A stretch of DNA of 64,000 nucleotides from Roseicella sp. DB1501 (GTDB lineage: Bacteria; Pseudomonadota; Alphaproteobacteria; Acetobacterales; Acetobacteraceae): assembly GCF_013112485.1 (NCBI RefSeq), contig NZ_JABFHG010000006.1, positions 186,001 through 250,000 on the forward strand. Direction: 5' to 3'. Below, piece after piece: positions 7,247-17,024 of this stretch. The position numbers and the translations under genes are program-made. Position 1 is the first letter of the stretch. Each line of letters begins with the position of its first letter. The notes beneath the pieces are model-generated. The model was not told the origin of the DNA, ran no database searches, and worked only from the letters and a program-made list of their open reading frames with translations.

Positions 7247-9496
7247 TCAGCCTTCGAGCTTCTCCAGCACCCGCGGCGGCGACATCGGCAGGGCGTAGAA
7301 GCGCTTGCCGAGCGCGTCGTAAACGGCGTTGGCGACCGCGGCGAGGGGCGGCACCAGCGGCACCTCGCCGACGCCGCGCACGCCCTGCGGGTGCTTCGGG
7401 TTGGGCACCTCGATCATCACCGTGTCCAGCATCGGCAGGTCGGAGCAGACCGGCATCCGGTAGTCGAGGAAGCCGGCATTCTCCACCCGGCCCTGCCGGT
7501 CGTAGATGTACTCCTCGTTCAGCGCCCAGCCGATGCCCTGCGCCGCGCCGCCCTGCATCTGGCCTTCCACGTAGCTCGGATGCACCGCCCGGCCGACATC
7601 CTGGAAGGAGGTGTAGCGCAGCACCCGGACGATCCCGAGATCGACATCCACCTCGACATCGCAGAGATGGGTGGCGAAGCCGCCTTCCGCGCCGGTGGTA
7701 TTGAGCTGCACGCCCGCGCCGATCGGACCGCCCGTCTCGGTCGCCCGCGCGGCGAGCTCGGCCAGGCTGAGCGGCGGGAAGCGGCCGGCATTGTCGCTGA
7801 CCGGCCGCGCCTCGCCATCCTCCCAGGCGACCGCCTCGGGGTCGATCTTCCAGATCTTCGCCGCCCGCTCCCTCAGGCTGGCGATGACCTTCTCGGTCGA
7901 CTGCGTCACCACCATGGCCGAGGCGAAGAGCACGCGGCTGCCGCCCGTCAGGTTGCTGTAGCCGATCGTCGCCGTGTCGCCGATCAGCACCGAGATGCGC
8001 TTGTAGTCGATGCCCAGCAGCTCGGCGGTGATGTTGGCGATGGATGCGCGGGAGCCGCCGATATCCGGATGGCCGGTGGTGACGACGACGTTGCCGTCCT
8101 CGGTGATGTTCACCTGGGCGCTGCTCTCGCCGCCGGCATTGAACCAGAAGCCGCTGGCGACGCCGCGGCCGCGCCGCTTGCCGGGCGGCGCCTCGCCGAG
8201 CGGGGTCTTGTAGTGCGGATGCGCCAGCGCCGCCTCGATCGTCTCCATGAAGCCGATGCGGGGATAGACCGGGCCATGCGCCGCCTTGGTGCCCTGGCGC
8301 GCGGCGTTCTTCAGCCGCAGCTCCAGCGGGTCCATGCCCAGCGCCTCGGCGACCTCGTCGATCACGCACTCCACCGCATAGGCGCCGATCGGCGCGCCGG
8401 GGGCGCGGTAGGCCGCGACCTTGGAGCGGTTGCTGACCACGTCGAAGCCGGTCGAGACCACGTTCGGGATGGTGTAGGGCGCGAAGCCGCAGCCGGCGGC
8501 GCCGCGGATCGGCGAGCCGGGCAGCGCGCCTGCCTGCAGCCAGAAGGTGCCCTGCGCCGCGACCAGCCGGCCATCCTTCGTCGCGCCGATCTTCACCGTG
8601 CTCTTCGAGCCGGAGGTCGGGCCGGAGGCGCGCATCACCTCCTCGCGCGACATCACCATCTTCACCGGCCGGCCGGACTTCTTCGACAGGACCGTCGCTA
8701 GCGGCTCGAGATAGATGATGGTCTTGCCGCCGAAGCCGCCGCCGATCTCGGCCGGGATGGCGCGGATGTCGCTCTGCGGGATGCCCGTCAGCAGCGAGGT
8801 CATGGCGCGGACCATGAACTGGCCCTGGGAGGAGGACCAGATGGTGGTCTTGCCGTCGGCCGCGACGCTGACCAGGCAGGCATGCGGCTCGATATAGCCC
8901 TGATGCACCGGGCGGGTGGTGAAGCTGCGCTCGATGACGACGTCCGCCTCGGCGAAGCCGGCCTCGATGTCGCCCAGCCTGTGCTCCAGCTTGCCGGCGA
9001 TGTTCGAGGGCTTGCCCTCGAAGCTGAGGAAGTCGTGCAGGATCGGCGCGTCGGGCTTCAGCGCGTCATCGATCTCGATGACATGCGGCAGCACCTCATA
9101 CTCCACCTCGATCAGCCGCAGCGCCTCGGCGGCGATGGTCTCCGAGGTCGCCGCGACGGCCGCGATCGGGTGGCCGTGGAACAGCGCCTTCTCCCGCGCC
9201 ATCACGTTGCGGCACATCCAGCGCATGTCCTGGATGCCGAGCATGACCGACTTGTCGAGCGGGAACTCGACGAGGTCCCTGTGCGTCACCACCGCCTTCA
9301 CGCCCGGCAGCGCCTCGGCCTTCGCGGTGTCGATCGAGCGGATGACGGCATGGGCGTGCGGGCTGCGCAGCACCTTGCCCCAGATCATCCCGGGCATGGT
9401 GGTGTCGGCGGCATAGGCGGCGCGGCCGGTGACCTTCTCGGCGCCGTCGGGGCGGATCGTGCGCTGGCCGATCCACTTGTTCGTCATGTCGTTCAT
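7247..9496 (-). CDS. molybdenum hydroxylase large (molybdopterin-binding) subunit, xanthine dehydrogenase family
   Basis: The 749-residue catalytic subunit of a molybdopterin-cytosine-dinucleotide type hydroxylase. Cofactor motifs are QGQF (224-227), GGGFGGK (252-258), AYRAPGAP (362-369) and GVGE (708-711), the last supplying the catalytic glutamate. The active-site loop is AYRAPG, not the AYRCSFR of true CO dehydrogenase, so hydroxylation of an N-heterocycle, purine, aldehyde or aromatic acyl-CoA is more likely than CO oxidation. The ATG at 9496 overlaps the stop of the 2Fe-2S subunit (ATGA). Transcription order FAD, Fe-S, Mo subunit matches coxMSL-like clusters. No XdhC or Mo insertion gene is adjacent. 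Confidence 0.88.
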   Translation of the reverse strand: MNDMTNKWIGQRTIRPDGAEKVTGRAAYAADTTMPGMIWGKVLRSPHAHAVIRSIDTAKAEALPGVKAVVTHRDLVEFPLDKSVMLGIQDMRWMCRNVMAREKALFHGHPIAAVAATSETIAAEALRLIEVEYEVLPHVIEIDDALKPDAPILHDFLSFEGKPSNIAGKLEHRLGDIEAGFAEADVVIERSFTTRPVHQGYIEPHACLVSVAADGKTTIWSSSQGQFMVRAMTSLLTGIPQSDIRAIPAEIGGGFGGKTIIYLEPLATVLSKKSGRPVKMVMSREEVMRASGPTSGSKSTVKIGATKDGRLVAAQGTFWLQAGALPGSPIRGAAGCGFAPYTIPNVVSTGFDVVSNRSKVAAYRAPGAPIGAYAVECVIDEVAEALGMDPLELRLKNAARQGTKAAHGPVYPRIGFMETIEAALAHPHYKTPLGEAPPGKRRGRGVASGFWFNAGGESSAQVNITEDGNVVVTTGHPDIGGSRASIANITAELLGIDYKRISVLIGDTATIGYSNLTGGSRVLFASAMVVTQSTEKVIASLRERAAKIWKIDPEAVAWEDGEARPVSDNAGRFPPLSLAELAARATETGGPIGAGVQLNTTGAEGGFATHLCDVEVDVDLGIVRVLRYTSFQDVGRAVHPSYVEGQMQGGAAQGIGWALNEEYIYDRQGRVENAGFLDYRMPVCSDLPMLDTVMIEVPNPKHPQGVRGVGEVPLVPPLAAVANAVYDALGKRFYALPMSPPRVLEKLEG

Positions 9497-9996
9497 CGCA
9501 CGGCCTCCGGCATCTCCGCTTTCGCCCCGCGCATCTCCGCCGCCGTCTCCAGCACCGCGCGGACGATCTTGTCGTAACCGGTGCAGCGGCAGAGGTTGCC
9601 GGCCAGGCCGAAGCGCACCTCGGTCTCGGTCGGGTCGGGGTTCTTGTCGAGCAGCGCCTTGGCGGCGACCAGCACGCCGGGCGTGCAGATGCCGCATTGC
9701 AGCGCCGCCATCTCGAGGAATTTCTGCTGCAGCGGGTGCAGCCCGTCGCCGCTCGCCATGCCCTCGATGGTGCCGATCTCGTGCCCCTCGGCCTCCACGG
9801 CCAGCATCAGGCAGGAGCAGACGAGGCGGCCGTCCAGCGTGATGCTGCAGGCGCCGCAATCGCCGGAGCCGCAGCCCTCCTTGCTGCCGGTGAGGCCGAG
9901 CGGGCCACGCAGCACGTCGAGCATGCTCTGCTGCGGCTCGCACAGGAACTCGACCGGCTCGCCGTTGACGGTGGTGGTGACGTGGATCTTCGCCAT
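9493..9996 (-). CDS. molybdenum hydroxylase small subunit, (2Fe-2S)-binding
   Basis: A 167-residue electron-transfer subunit with two 2Fe-2S clusters. The plant-ferredoxin-type cluster uses Cys42, Cys47, Cys50 and Cys62 (CGSGDCGAC then SC). The C-terminal helical cluster uses Cys101, Cys104, Cys136 and Cys138 (CGIC and CRC), all present. It passes electrons from the molybdenum site to FAD. Its start lies 3 bases past the stop of the FAD subunit and its stop overlaps the ATG of the large subunit, so the three are tightly coupled. Length and motifs are standard for the family. Confidence 0.93.
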   Translation of the reverse strand: MAKIHVTTTVNGEPVEFLCEPQQSMLDVLRGPLGLTGSKEGCGSGDCGACSITLDGRLVCSCLMLAVEAEGHEIGTIEGMASGDGLHPLQQKFLEMAALQCGICTPGVLVAAKALLDKNPDPTETEVRFGLAGNLCRCTGYDKIVRAVLETAAEMRGAKAEMPEAVR

Positions 9997-9999
9997 GGC

Positions 10000-10869
10000 T
10001 CAGGCCCTCCCGGCGCGTTCGGCGGCGATGGCGGCGGTGCGCCTGAGCAGCACGCCCGCCACCTTGGTGCGATAGGCGATGGTGCCGCGCTTGTCGTCGA
10101 TCGGGCGGCAGGCGGCGCTGCAGGCGGCGGCGGCGGCGGCGAGCGCCTCCTCCTCCAGCCGGCTGCCGATCAGCGCCTCGGCGGCGGGCCCGACCAGCAG
10201 CGGCGTCGGCGCGACGGCGCCGAGGCCGACCCGGGCCGCCGTGACCTTGCCCCCCTCCAGCGTCAGGCTGACGCCGCAGCCAACCACCGCGATGTCCATC
10301 TCGGTCCGCGGGATCATGCGGAGATAGGCGTCGCCCGAGCCCGCCGGTCGCGGCGGCAGGGTGAAGCTCACCAGGATCTCGCCCGGCGTCAGGTTGGTCC
10401 GCCCCGGCCCGGCCGGCACCGCCTCGACCGGCATCTGCCGCCGCCCGTGCGGGCCCTGGACGGTCACCACCGCGCCGGCCGCGATCATCGCCGGCACGCT
10501 GTCCCCGGCCGGGGAGGCGTTGCAGAGGTTGCCGCCCGGCGAGGCGCGGCCCTGCACCTGCTTCGAGCCGATGAGGTTCACCGCCTCCAGCACGCCCGGC
10601 CAGGCCTTGCCGAAGCGGGGATGCTCGGCCAGCCGCGCGCCGGAGACGGCGGCGCCGATGCGGAAGCCGCCCTCCGGCGTCTCCTCGATCGTGGTCATCT
10701 CGGCGATCTTCTTGATGTCGACGATCACGCCGGGCCGCACCACGCCGGCGCGCATCTGCACGAGCAAATCGGTGCCGCCGGCCAGGATGCGGGCCGCCCC
10801 CGCAGCGGCGGCGAAGGCGTTCACCGCCTCGTCCAGCGTGCCCGGCGCCAGATATCGTATGTCCGTCAT
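10000..10869 (-). CDS. molybdenum hydroxylase FAD-binding (medium) subunit
   Basis: A 289-residue FAD-PCMH type subunit that receives electrons from the 2Fe-2S clusters. AGGTDLLVQM (near residues 30-39) and a second loop, SPGGNLCNASPAGDS (near residues 106-120), are the FAD-binding motifs; a CO-dehydrogenase C-terminal domain follows. The ATG at 10869 has GGAAG upstream and matches the usual start of the family. An ATG at 10893 would add eight residues and cannot be excluded. It is the first gene of a three-gene minus-strand operon and diverges from the bkd operon. Confidence 0.88.
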   Translation of the reverse strand: MTDIRYLAPGTLDEAVNAFAAAAGAARILAGGTDLLVQMRAGVVRPGVIVDIKKIAEMTTIEETPEGGFRIGAAVSGARLAEHPRFGKAWPGVLEAVNLIGSKQVQGRASPGGNLCNASPAGDSVPAMIAAGAVVTVQGPHGRRQMPVEAVPAGPGRTNLTPGEILVSFTLPPRPAGSGDAYLRMIPRTEMDIAVVGCGVSLTLEGGKVTAARVGLGAVAPTPLLVGPAAEALIGSRLEEEALAAAAAACSAACRPIDDKRGTIAYRTKVAGVLLRRTAAIAAERAGRA

Positions 10870-12383
<1,514 letters not shown>

Positions 12384-12385
12384 CC

Positions 12386-13399
12386 ATGCCGCGCCGCACC
12401 ATGGTGGAGGCCATCCGCGACGCGCTCGACGTGATGATGGCGCGCGATCCCCGCGTCGTCGTCTTCGGCGAGGATGTCGGCTATTTCGGCGGCGTCTTCC
12501 GCTGCACCGAGGGGCTGCAGCGGAAATACGGCGCCTCGCGCTGCTTCGACGCGCCGATCTCGGAGACCGGAATCATCGGCGTCGCCGTCGGCATGGGCGC
12601 CTATGGGCTGCGCCCGGTCGCCGAGATCCAGTTCGCCGACTACATGTATCCCGGCTACGACCAGATCGTCTCCGAGGCGGCGCGGCTGCGCTACCGCTCG
12701 GCCGGCGAGTTCACCGCCCCGATGGTGGTGCGCATGCCCTGCGGCGGCGGCATCTTCGGCGGCCAGACCCACAGCCAAAGCCCGGAGGCGCTCTTCACCC
12801 ATGTCGCCGGGCTGAAGACCGTCATCCCCTCCAACCCCTACGACGCCAAGGGGCTGCTGATCGCCGCGATCGAGGACGACGACCCGGTCATCTTCCTCGA
12901 GCCGAAGCGGGTCTACAACGGCCCCTTCAACGGCCATCACGACCAGCCCATCGTGCCCTGGGCGCGCCACCCGCTCGGCGAGACGCCGGACGGCCACTAC
13001 GCCATCCCGCTCGGCCAAGCGGCGGTGCGGCGGGAGGGCGCGGCGGTGACGGTGCTCGCCTACGGCACCATGGTGCATGTCGCCGAGGCGGCGGCGGAGG
13101 AGACGGGCGTGGATGCCGAGATCATCGACCTGCGCAGCCTGGTGCCGCTCGATGTCGAGACCATCGTGCGGTCGGTGATGAAGACCGGCCGCTGCGTCAT
13201 CCTGCACGAGGCAACGCGCACCTCGGGCTTCGGCGCCGAGCTCTCGGCGCAGGTGCAGGAACGCTGCTTCCACCATCTGGAGGCGCCGATCCTGCGCGTC
13301 ACCGGCTGGGACACGCCCTATCCGCACGCCCAGGAATGGGACTACTTCCCGGGCCCGGACCGCGTCGGCCGGGCGCTCCGCGCCGTGCTGGAGGAGTGA
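12386..13399 (+). CDS. bkdA2: branched-chain 2-oxoacid dehydrogenase E1 component, beta subunit
   Basis: A 337-residue transketolase-like beta chain that pairs with BkdA1 to complete the ThDP site. The segment FGEDVGYFGGVFR (about residues 28-40) and the later ISETGIIGVAVGMGAYG are typical of BCKDH E1 beta. A transketolase C-terminal domain begins near residue 205. The gene starts 2 bases after the alpha stop and ends 1 base before the E2 gene, so equimolar expression through coupling is likely. No unusual residues were noted. Confidence 0.93.
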   Translation: MPRRTMVEAIRDALDVMMARDPRVVVFGEDVGYFGGVFRCTEGLQRKYGASRCFDAPISETGIIGVAVGMGAYGLRPVAEIQFADYMYPGYDQIVSEAARLRYRSAGEFTAPMVVRMPCGGGIFGGQTHSQSPEALFTHVAGLKTVIPSNPYDAKGLLIAAIEDDDPVIFLEPKRVYNGPFNGHHDQPIVPWARHPLGETPDGHYAIPLGQAAVRREGAAVTVLAYGTMVHVAEAAAEETGVDAEIIDLRSLVPLDVETIVRSVMKTGRCVILHEATRTSGFGAELSAQVQERCFHHLEAPILRVTGWDTPYPHAQEWDYFPGPDRVGRALRAVLEE

Positions 13400-13400
13400 G

Positions 13401-14735
13401 ATGGGCACGCGCGTGGTCAAGATGCCGGATATCGGCGAGGGCGTGGCCGAGGCCGAGCTGGTCGGCTGGCACGTCAAGGTGGGCGACGTGGTGCAGGAGG
13501 AGCAGCCGCTCGCCGAGGTGATGACCGACAAGGCGACGGTCGAGATCCCCTCGCCGGTCGGCGGCACCGTCCTCGCCCTCGGCGGCGAGGTCGGCAGCCG
13601 GCTCGCGGTCGGCGGCGAGCTGCTGCGGATCGAGGTGCCGGGGGCGCCGGACAGTGCCGCCCCGGCGCCCGCCCAGGCGCCCCCCGAACGCCCCCGGGAG
13701 CCCCCTCGGGAGCGCCCCCAGGAACCCAGGACCGAGAGCCCCGCGAAGTCCCCCGAGGCGACGCCGGCCCGGCCGGCCGCGCCCGAGCCGCGTCCCGCGG
13801 CGCCGCCGTCCCCGCCGCGCCGGCCCGCCCCGGCGCCCCGCCCCGCCGGCCCGCCGCGGCCGCCGGGCGAGCGGCCCATCGCCTCGCCCGCCGTGCGGCA
13901 GCGGGCGCGGGAGGCGGGCATCGACCTGCGCCAGCTCCGCGGCAGCGGCCCGGCCGGGCGCATCCTGCACGAGGATATCGAGGCCTGGCTGCGCGACGGC
14001 GGCGCCGGCCCGGCGCCGGCCGGCCGCGCCGCCGATACCCGCATCGAGGAGATCCGCGTCACCGGCCTGCGCCGCCGCATCGCCGAGCGCATGGCCGAGG
14101 CGAAGCGCCGCGTCGCGCATTTCTCCTATGTCGAGGAGATCGACCTGACGGCGCTGGAGACGCTGCGGGCCTCGCTCAATGCCGAGGCCGGGGAGCGGCC
14201 GAAGCTCACCCTGCTGCCCTTCCTGATCCAGGCCCTGGTGCGCGCCGTCGGCGAGTTCCCGCAGATGAACGCGCATTACGACGACGAGGCGGAGGTGATC
14301 CGGCGGCATGGCGGCGTGCATGTCGGCATCGCCACGCAGACGCCGGGTGGCCTCGTCGTGCCGGTGCTGCGGCATGCCGAGGCGCGCGACCTCTGGGATT
14401 GCGCGGCGGAGCTGAAGCGGCTGGCCGATGCGGCGCGCGCCGGCCTCGCGGCACGGGAGGAGCTGAGCGGCTCGACCATCACCGTCACCAGCCTCGGCGC
14501 GCTGGGCGGCATCGTCAGCACGCCGGTGGTGAACCGGCCGGAGGTGGCGATCATCGGCGTCAACCGCATGGCCGTGCGACCGATGTGGATGGGCAACGCC
14601 GTGGTGCCGCGCACCATGATGAATCTCTCCTCCTCCTTCGATCACCGCGTCGTCGACGGCTATGACGCGGCGGTCTTCATCCAGCGCATCAAGGGGCTGC
14701 TCGAGATGCCCGCGCGCATCTTCATCGGGGGCTGA
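13401..14735 (+). CDS. bkdB: dihydrolipoamide acyltransferase (E2) of the branched-chain 2-oxoacid dehydrogenase
   Basis: A 444-residue E2 core protein that carries acyl groups on lipoate and transfers them to CoA. Domains in order are a lipoyl domain with Lys44 in TDKATVE; a long Pro/Ala/Arg linker (about residues 78-155) unusually rich in proline; an E3-binding domain (about 155-195, ASPAVRQRAREAGIDL); and the catalytic domain ending in HRVVDG with His415 and Asp419. Only one lipoyl domain is present. The SSSFDHRVVDG active site is intact. It sits between E1 beta and E3 in the operon. Confidence 0.93.
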   Translation: MGTRVVKMPDIGEGVAEAELVGWHVKVGDVVQEEQPLAEVMTDKATVEIPSPVGGTVLALGGEVGSRLAVGGELLRIEVPGAPDSAAPAPAQAPPERPREPPRERPQEPRTESPAKSPEATPARPAAPEPRPAAPPSPPRRPAPAPRPAGPPRPPGERPIASPAVRQRAREAGIDLRQLRGSGPAGRILHEDIEAWLRDGGAGPAPAGRAADTRIEEIRVTGLRRRIAERMAEAKRRVAHFSYVEEIDLTALETLRASLNAEAGERPKLTLLPFLIQALVRAVGEFPQMNAHYDDEAEVIRRHGGVHVGIATQTPGGLVVPVLRHAEARDLWDCAAELKRLADAARAGLAAREELSGSTITVTSLGALGGIVSTPVVNRPEVAIIGVNRMAVRPMWMGNAVVPRTMMNLSSSFDHRVVDGYDAAVFIQRIKGLLEMPARIFIGG

Positions 14736-14736
14736 G

Positions 14737-16134
14737 ATGGGCGACCTGACCGCGAAGCTCCTCGTCCTCGGCGGCGGGCCGGGCGGCTACACCGCCGCCG
14801 TGCGCGCCGGGCAACTTGGCGTGGACACCATCCTGGTCGAGCAGGGCAGCCTCGGCGGCACCTGCCTCAACATCGGCTGCATCCCGTCGAAGGCGCTGAT
14901 CCATGTCGCGGCGGAATACGCCGCAGCGGCGGAGGCGGCGAAGGCCTCGCCCTTCGGGCTGCGCCTCGGCGCGCCGAGCCTCGACCTCGACGCGACCATG
15001 GCCTGGAAGGATGGCATCGTCGGCCGGCTGAATGCCGGCGTCGCCACCCTGCTGAAGGGCGCCGGCGTGCGCAGCCTGCAGGGGCGCGGCCGCATGCTCG
15101 ACGGCAAGACCTGCCGGGTCGAGACCGATACCGGGCCGCAGACCATCCGCGCCGAGCACGTGCTGCTGGCCACCGGCTCGGAGCCGGTGGAGCTGCCCGC
15201 CCTGCCCTTCGGCGGCCGCGTCCTCTCCTCGACCGGGGCGCTCTCCCTCGCCGCGCTGCCGGAGCGCCTCGCCGTGGTCGGCGCCGGCTATATCGGCCTC
15301 GAGCTCGGCATGGCCTTCGCCCGGCTCGGCGTCCAGGTGACGATGGTGGAGGCGGCCGACCGTATCCTGCCCGGCTGGGATGCCGAGCTCACCCGGCCGG
15401 TGCTGCGCGCCATGGACCGGCTCGGCATGGCGCTGCTGACCGGCGCCGCGGCGCGCGGCCTCACCCCGGACGGCACGGCGCTGCGCGTCGCCACGGGCGA
15501 TGGCGGCGAGCAGGTTGTGCCGACGGAGCTCGTGCTGGTCGCGGTCGGGCGGCGACCGCGGACGCAGGGTTTCGGTCTGGAGGGGCTGGACCTGACGATG
15601 GACGGCGCCTTCCTCCGCATCGATGCCCGCTGCGCCACCTCCATGCGCAATGTCTGGGCGGTGGGCGACATCACGCCCGGGCCGATGCTGGCGCATCGCG
15701 CCATGGCGCAGGGACATATGGTCGCCGAGATCGTCGCCGGGGCGCGCCGCGCCTTCGACGCGGTGGCGATCCCAGCCATCTGCTTCACCGGCCCGGAGGT
15801 GGTCTCGGTCGGCCTCGCCCCGGCCGAGGCGCGGCGGGCGGTGCCGGAGGTCCGGATCGGGCAGTACCCCTTCTCCGCCAATGGCCGGGCGCTGACGGAG
15901 GCGGAGGAGGAGGGCTTCGTCCGCGTCGTGGCGCGCGCCGACAGCCATCTGGTGCTCGGCATCCAGGCGGTCGGGGCCGGCGTCTCGGAGCTCGCCGCCG
16001 GCTTCGCCCTGGCGCTTGAGATGGGGGCGCGGCTGGAGGACATCGCCGCCACGGTGCATGCGCATCCGACGCGCGGCGAGGCGCTGCAGGAGGCGGCGCT
16101 GCGAGCGCTCGGCCAGTCGGCGCACGGCGTCTAG
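14737..16134 (+). CDS. lpdV: dihydrolipoyl dehydrogenase (E3) of the bkd operon
   Basis: A 465-residue FAD-dependent disulfide reductase that reoxidises dihydrolipoyl groups with NAD+. The FAD motif GGGPGG is at residues 12-17, and the redox disulfide is Cys43 and Cys48 (GGTCLNIGCIPSK). The second Rossmann fold is VVGAGYIGLELG, and the C-terminal His-Glu pair is in HAHPTRGE. It begins 1 base after the E2 stop and ends the bkd operon. Its TAG stop is followed almost immediately by a dispersed repeat element that also folds into a hairpin. Confidence 0.93.
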   Translation: MGDLTAKLLVLGGGPGGYTAAVRAGQLGVDTILVEQGSLGGTCLNIGCIPSKALIHVAAEYAAAAEAAKASPFGLRLGAPSLDLDATMAWKDGIVGRLNAGVATLLKGAGVRSLQGRGRMLDGKTCRVETDTGPQTIRAEHVLLATGSEPVELPALPFGGRVLSSTGALSLAALPERLAVVGAGYIGLELGMAFARLGVQVTMVEAADRILPGWDAELTRPVLRAMDRLGMALLTGAAARGLTPDGTALRVATGDGGEQVVPTELVLVAVGRRPRTQGFGLEGLDLTMDGAFLRIDARCATSMRNVWAVGDITPGPMLAHRAMAQGHMVAEIVAGARRAFDAVAIPAICFTGPEVVSVGLAPAEARRAVPEVRIGQYPFSANGRALTEAEEEGFVRVVARADSHLVLGIQAVGAGVSELAAGFALALEMGARLEDIAATVHAHPTRGEALQEAALRALGQSAHGV

Positions 16135-16270
16135 TAATCCCCACGAAGCCGCTGCGCGTCTTCGCGGGGGCCCCGCTCATTCGCTTCTGATCCCGGGCGC
16201 GTCACAGCCTGCCGCGGCGAAGCCGCGACAGGGCAACGAGCAGCGACGGCTTCGATGGGCGTTCCTGGCG
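16135..16270 (+). repeat. dispersed stop-adjacent repeat, copy A1
   Basis: Directly after the lpdV TAG the sequence reads TCCCCACGAAGCCGC, then TCACAGCCTGCCG, then CAGGGCAACG and a CGACGG..TTCGATGGGCG end. The same blocks occur in the same order after the stop codon of the ribonucleotide reductase gene. The 3' half recurs after the Bug-type gene and, in degenerate form, after tyrA. The 5' part can fold (CCCC..GAA against TTC..GGGG). It may act as a terminator or be a REP/MITE-like element. Confidence 0.6.
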
Positions 16271-16335
16271 CGGATCGCCCGGCGGTGTCCCATACCGGGC
16301 CGCCTTCCGGCCCGCTCCCCTCCCGCCGCCACGAT

Positions 16336-16352
16336 TTGCGAATCATTCGCAA
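16336..16352. promoter_or_regulatory. Fur box
   Basis: TTGCGAATCATTCGCAA is a perfect 8-1-8 palindrome with the AAT-N-ATT core of ferric uptake regulator sites in high-GC proteobacteria. It lies about 65 bases upstream of the FecI-type sigma factor start, where a Fur repressor would be expected to block transcription when iron is plentiful. Recognition is by sequence and context only. Confidence 0.85.
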
Positions 16353-16416
16353 CAAGTCTAGGTTGTCACCGGGCTGGGCGCGGGGCGCGCCGGCGTGCCG
16401 CCTGGGAGGACTTCGC

Positions 16417-16932
16417 TTGGGGGAGAAGGATAAGCTGTCGCTCCTCCAATACCTGGCCCGACGCCATGCGGCGCTGCTGGATCGCCTCAGCCGCCGCCTC
16501 GGCTCCACGGCGCGCGCCGCGGATGCCCTGCAGGATACCTGGCTGCGCGTCGGCCAGGTCGCCACCCTGCCGGAGGTGCGCGACCCGGATGCCTTCCTGC
16601 TCCAGGTCGCGGCCAATGTCGCGGCCGACCAGAGTCGGCGCGAGCAGCGCCGCCGGCTGGAGCCGCTGGAGATCGAAGCCCTGCTGGCCATCCCGGACGC
16701 GACCCCGGCGCCGGATGCGGTGCTGGAGGGCCGGGCCGAGCTGGCGCGGCTGCAGGAGGCGCTGGCGGCGATGCCGGCCCGGCGGCGCAGGATCCTGACG
16801 GCGGCCCGGCTCGAGGGCCTGCCGCATGCGGAGATCGCCGCCCGCCTCGGCATCTCGGTGCGCACCGTGGCCTATGAGATCGAGCGGGCCCTCGATCACT
16901 GTTCCGTGTATCTGGAGCGAAAGCCACGCTGA
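16417..16932 (+). CDS. FecI-type ECF RNA polymerase sigma factor
   Basis: A 171-residue ECF sigma factor. Region 2 includes ALQDTWLRV (near residues 37-45). Region 4 ends in a helix-turn-helix, EIAARLGISVRTVAYEIERAL (residues about 140-160, quoted without its first residues). I choose the TTG at 16417 because GGGAGGA lies 6 bases upstream and the resulting length fits FecI proteins; the in-frame ATG-type start at 16255 would add 54 residues from the repeat and Fur-box region. It is followed by fecR and a TonB receptor. The set is the classic cell-surface signalling circuit for ferric siderophores, switched on under iron starvation through the Fur box. Confidence 0.88.
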   Translation: MGEKDKLSLLQYLARRHAALLDRLSRRLGSTARAADALQDTWLRVGQVATLPEVRDPDAFLLQVAANVAADQSRREQRRRLEPLEIEALLAIPDATPAPDAVLEGRAELARLQEALAAMPARRRRILTAARLEGLPHAEIAARLGISVRTVAYEIERALDHCSVYLERKPR

Positions 16933-17024
16933 ATTTGCAGTCCGCTTCGTGTCGCCGCGTCTTCCCGGTATGAGGCGGGTGGAACAGCAATCACCTTCGG
17001 GCTGCAGCATCTGGTTGTCCAGCC

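Noticed and set aside
7247-9496. Aerobic CO dehydrogenase large subunit (CoxL)
   Set aside because: The diagnostic AYRCSFR loop is replaced by AYRAPGAP, so CO oxidation is not supported despite the CoxMSL-like gene order.
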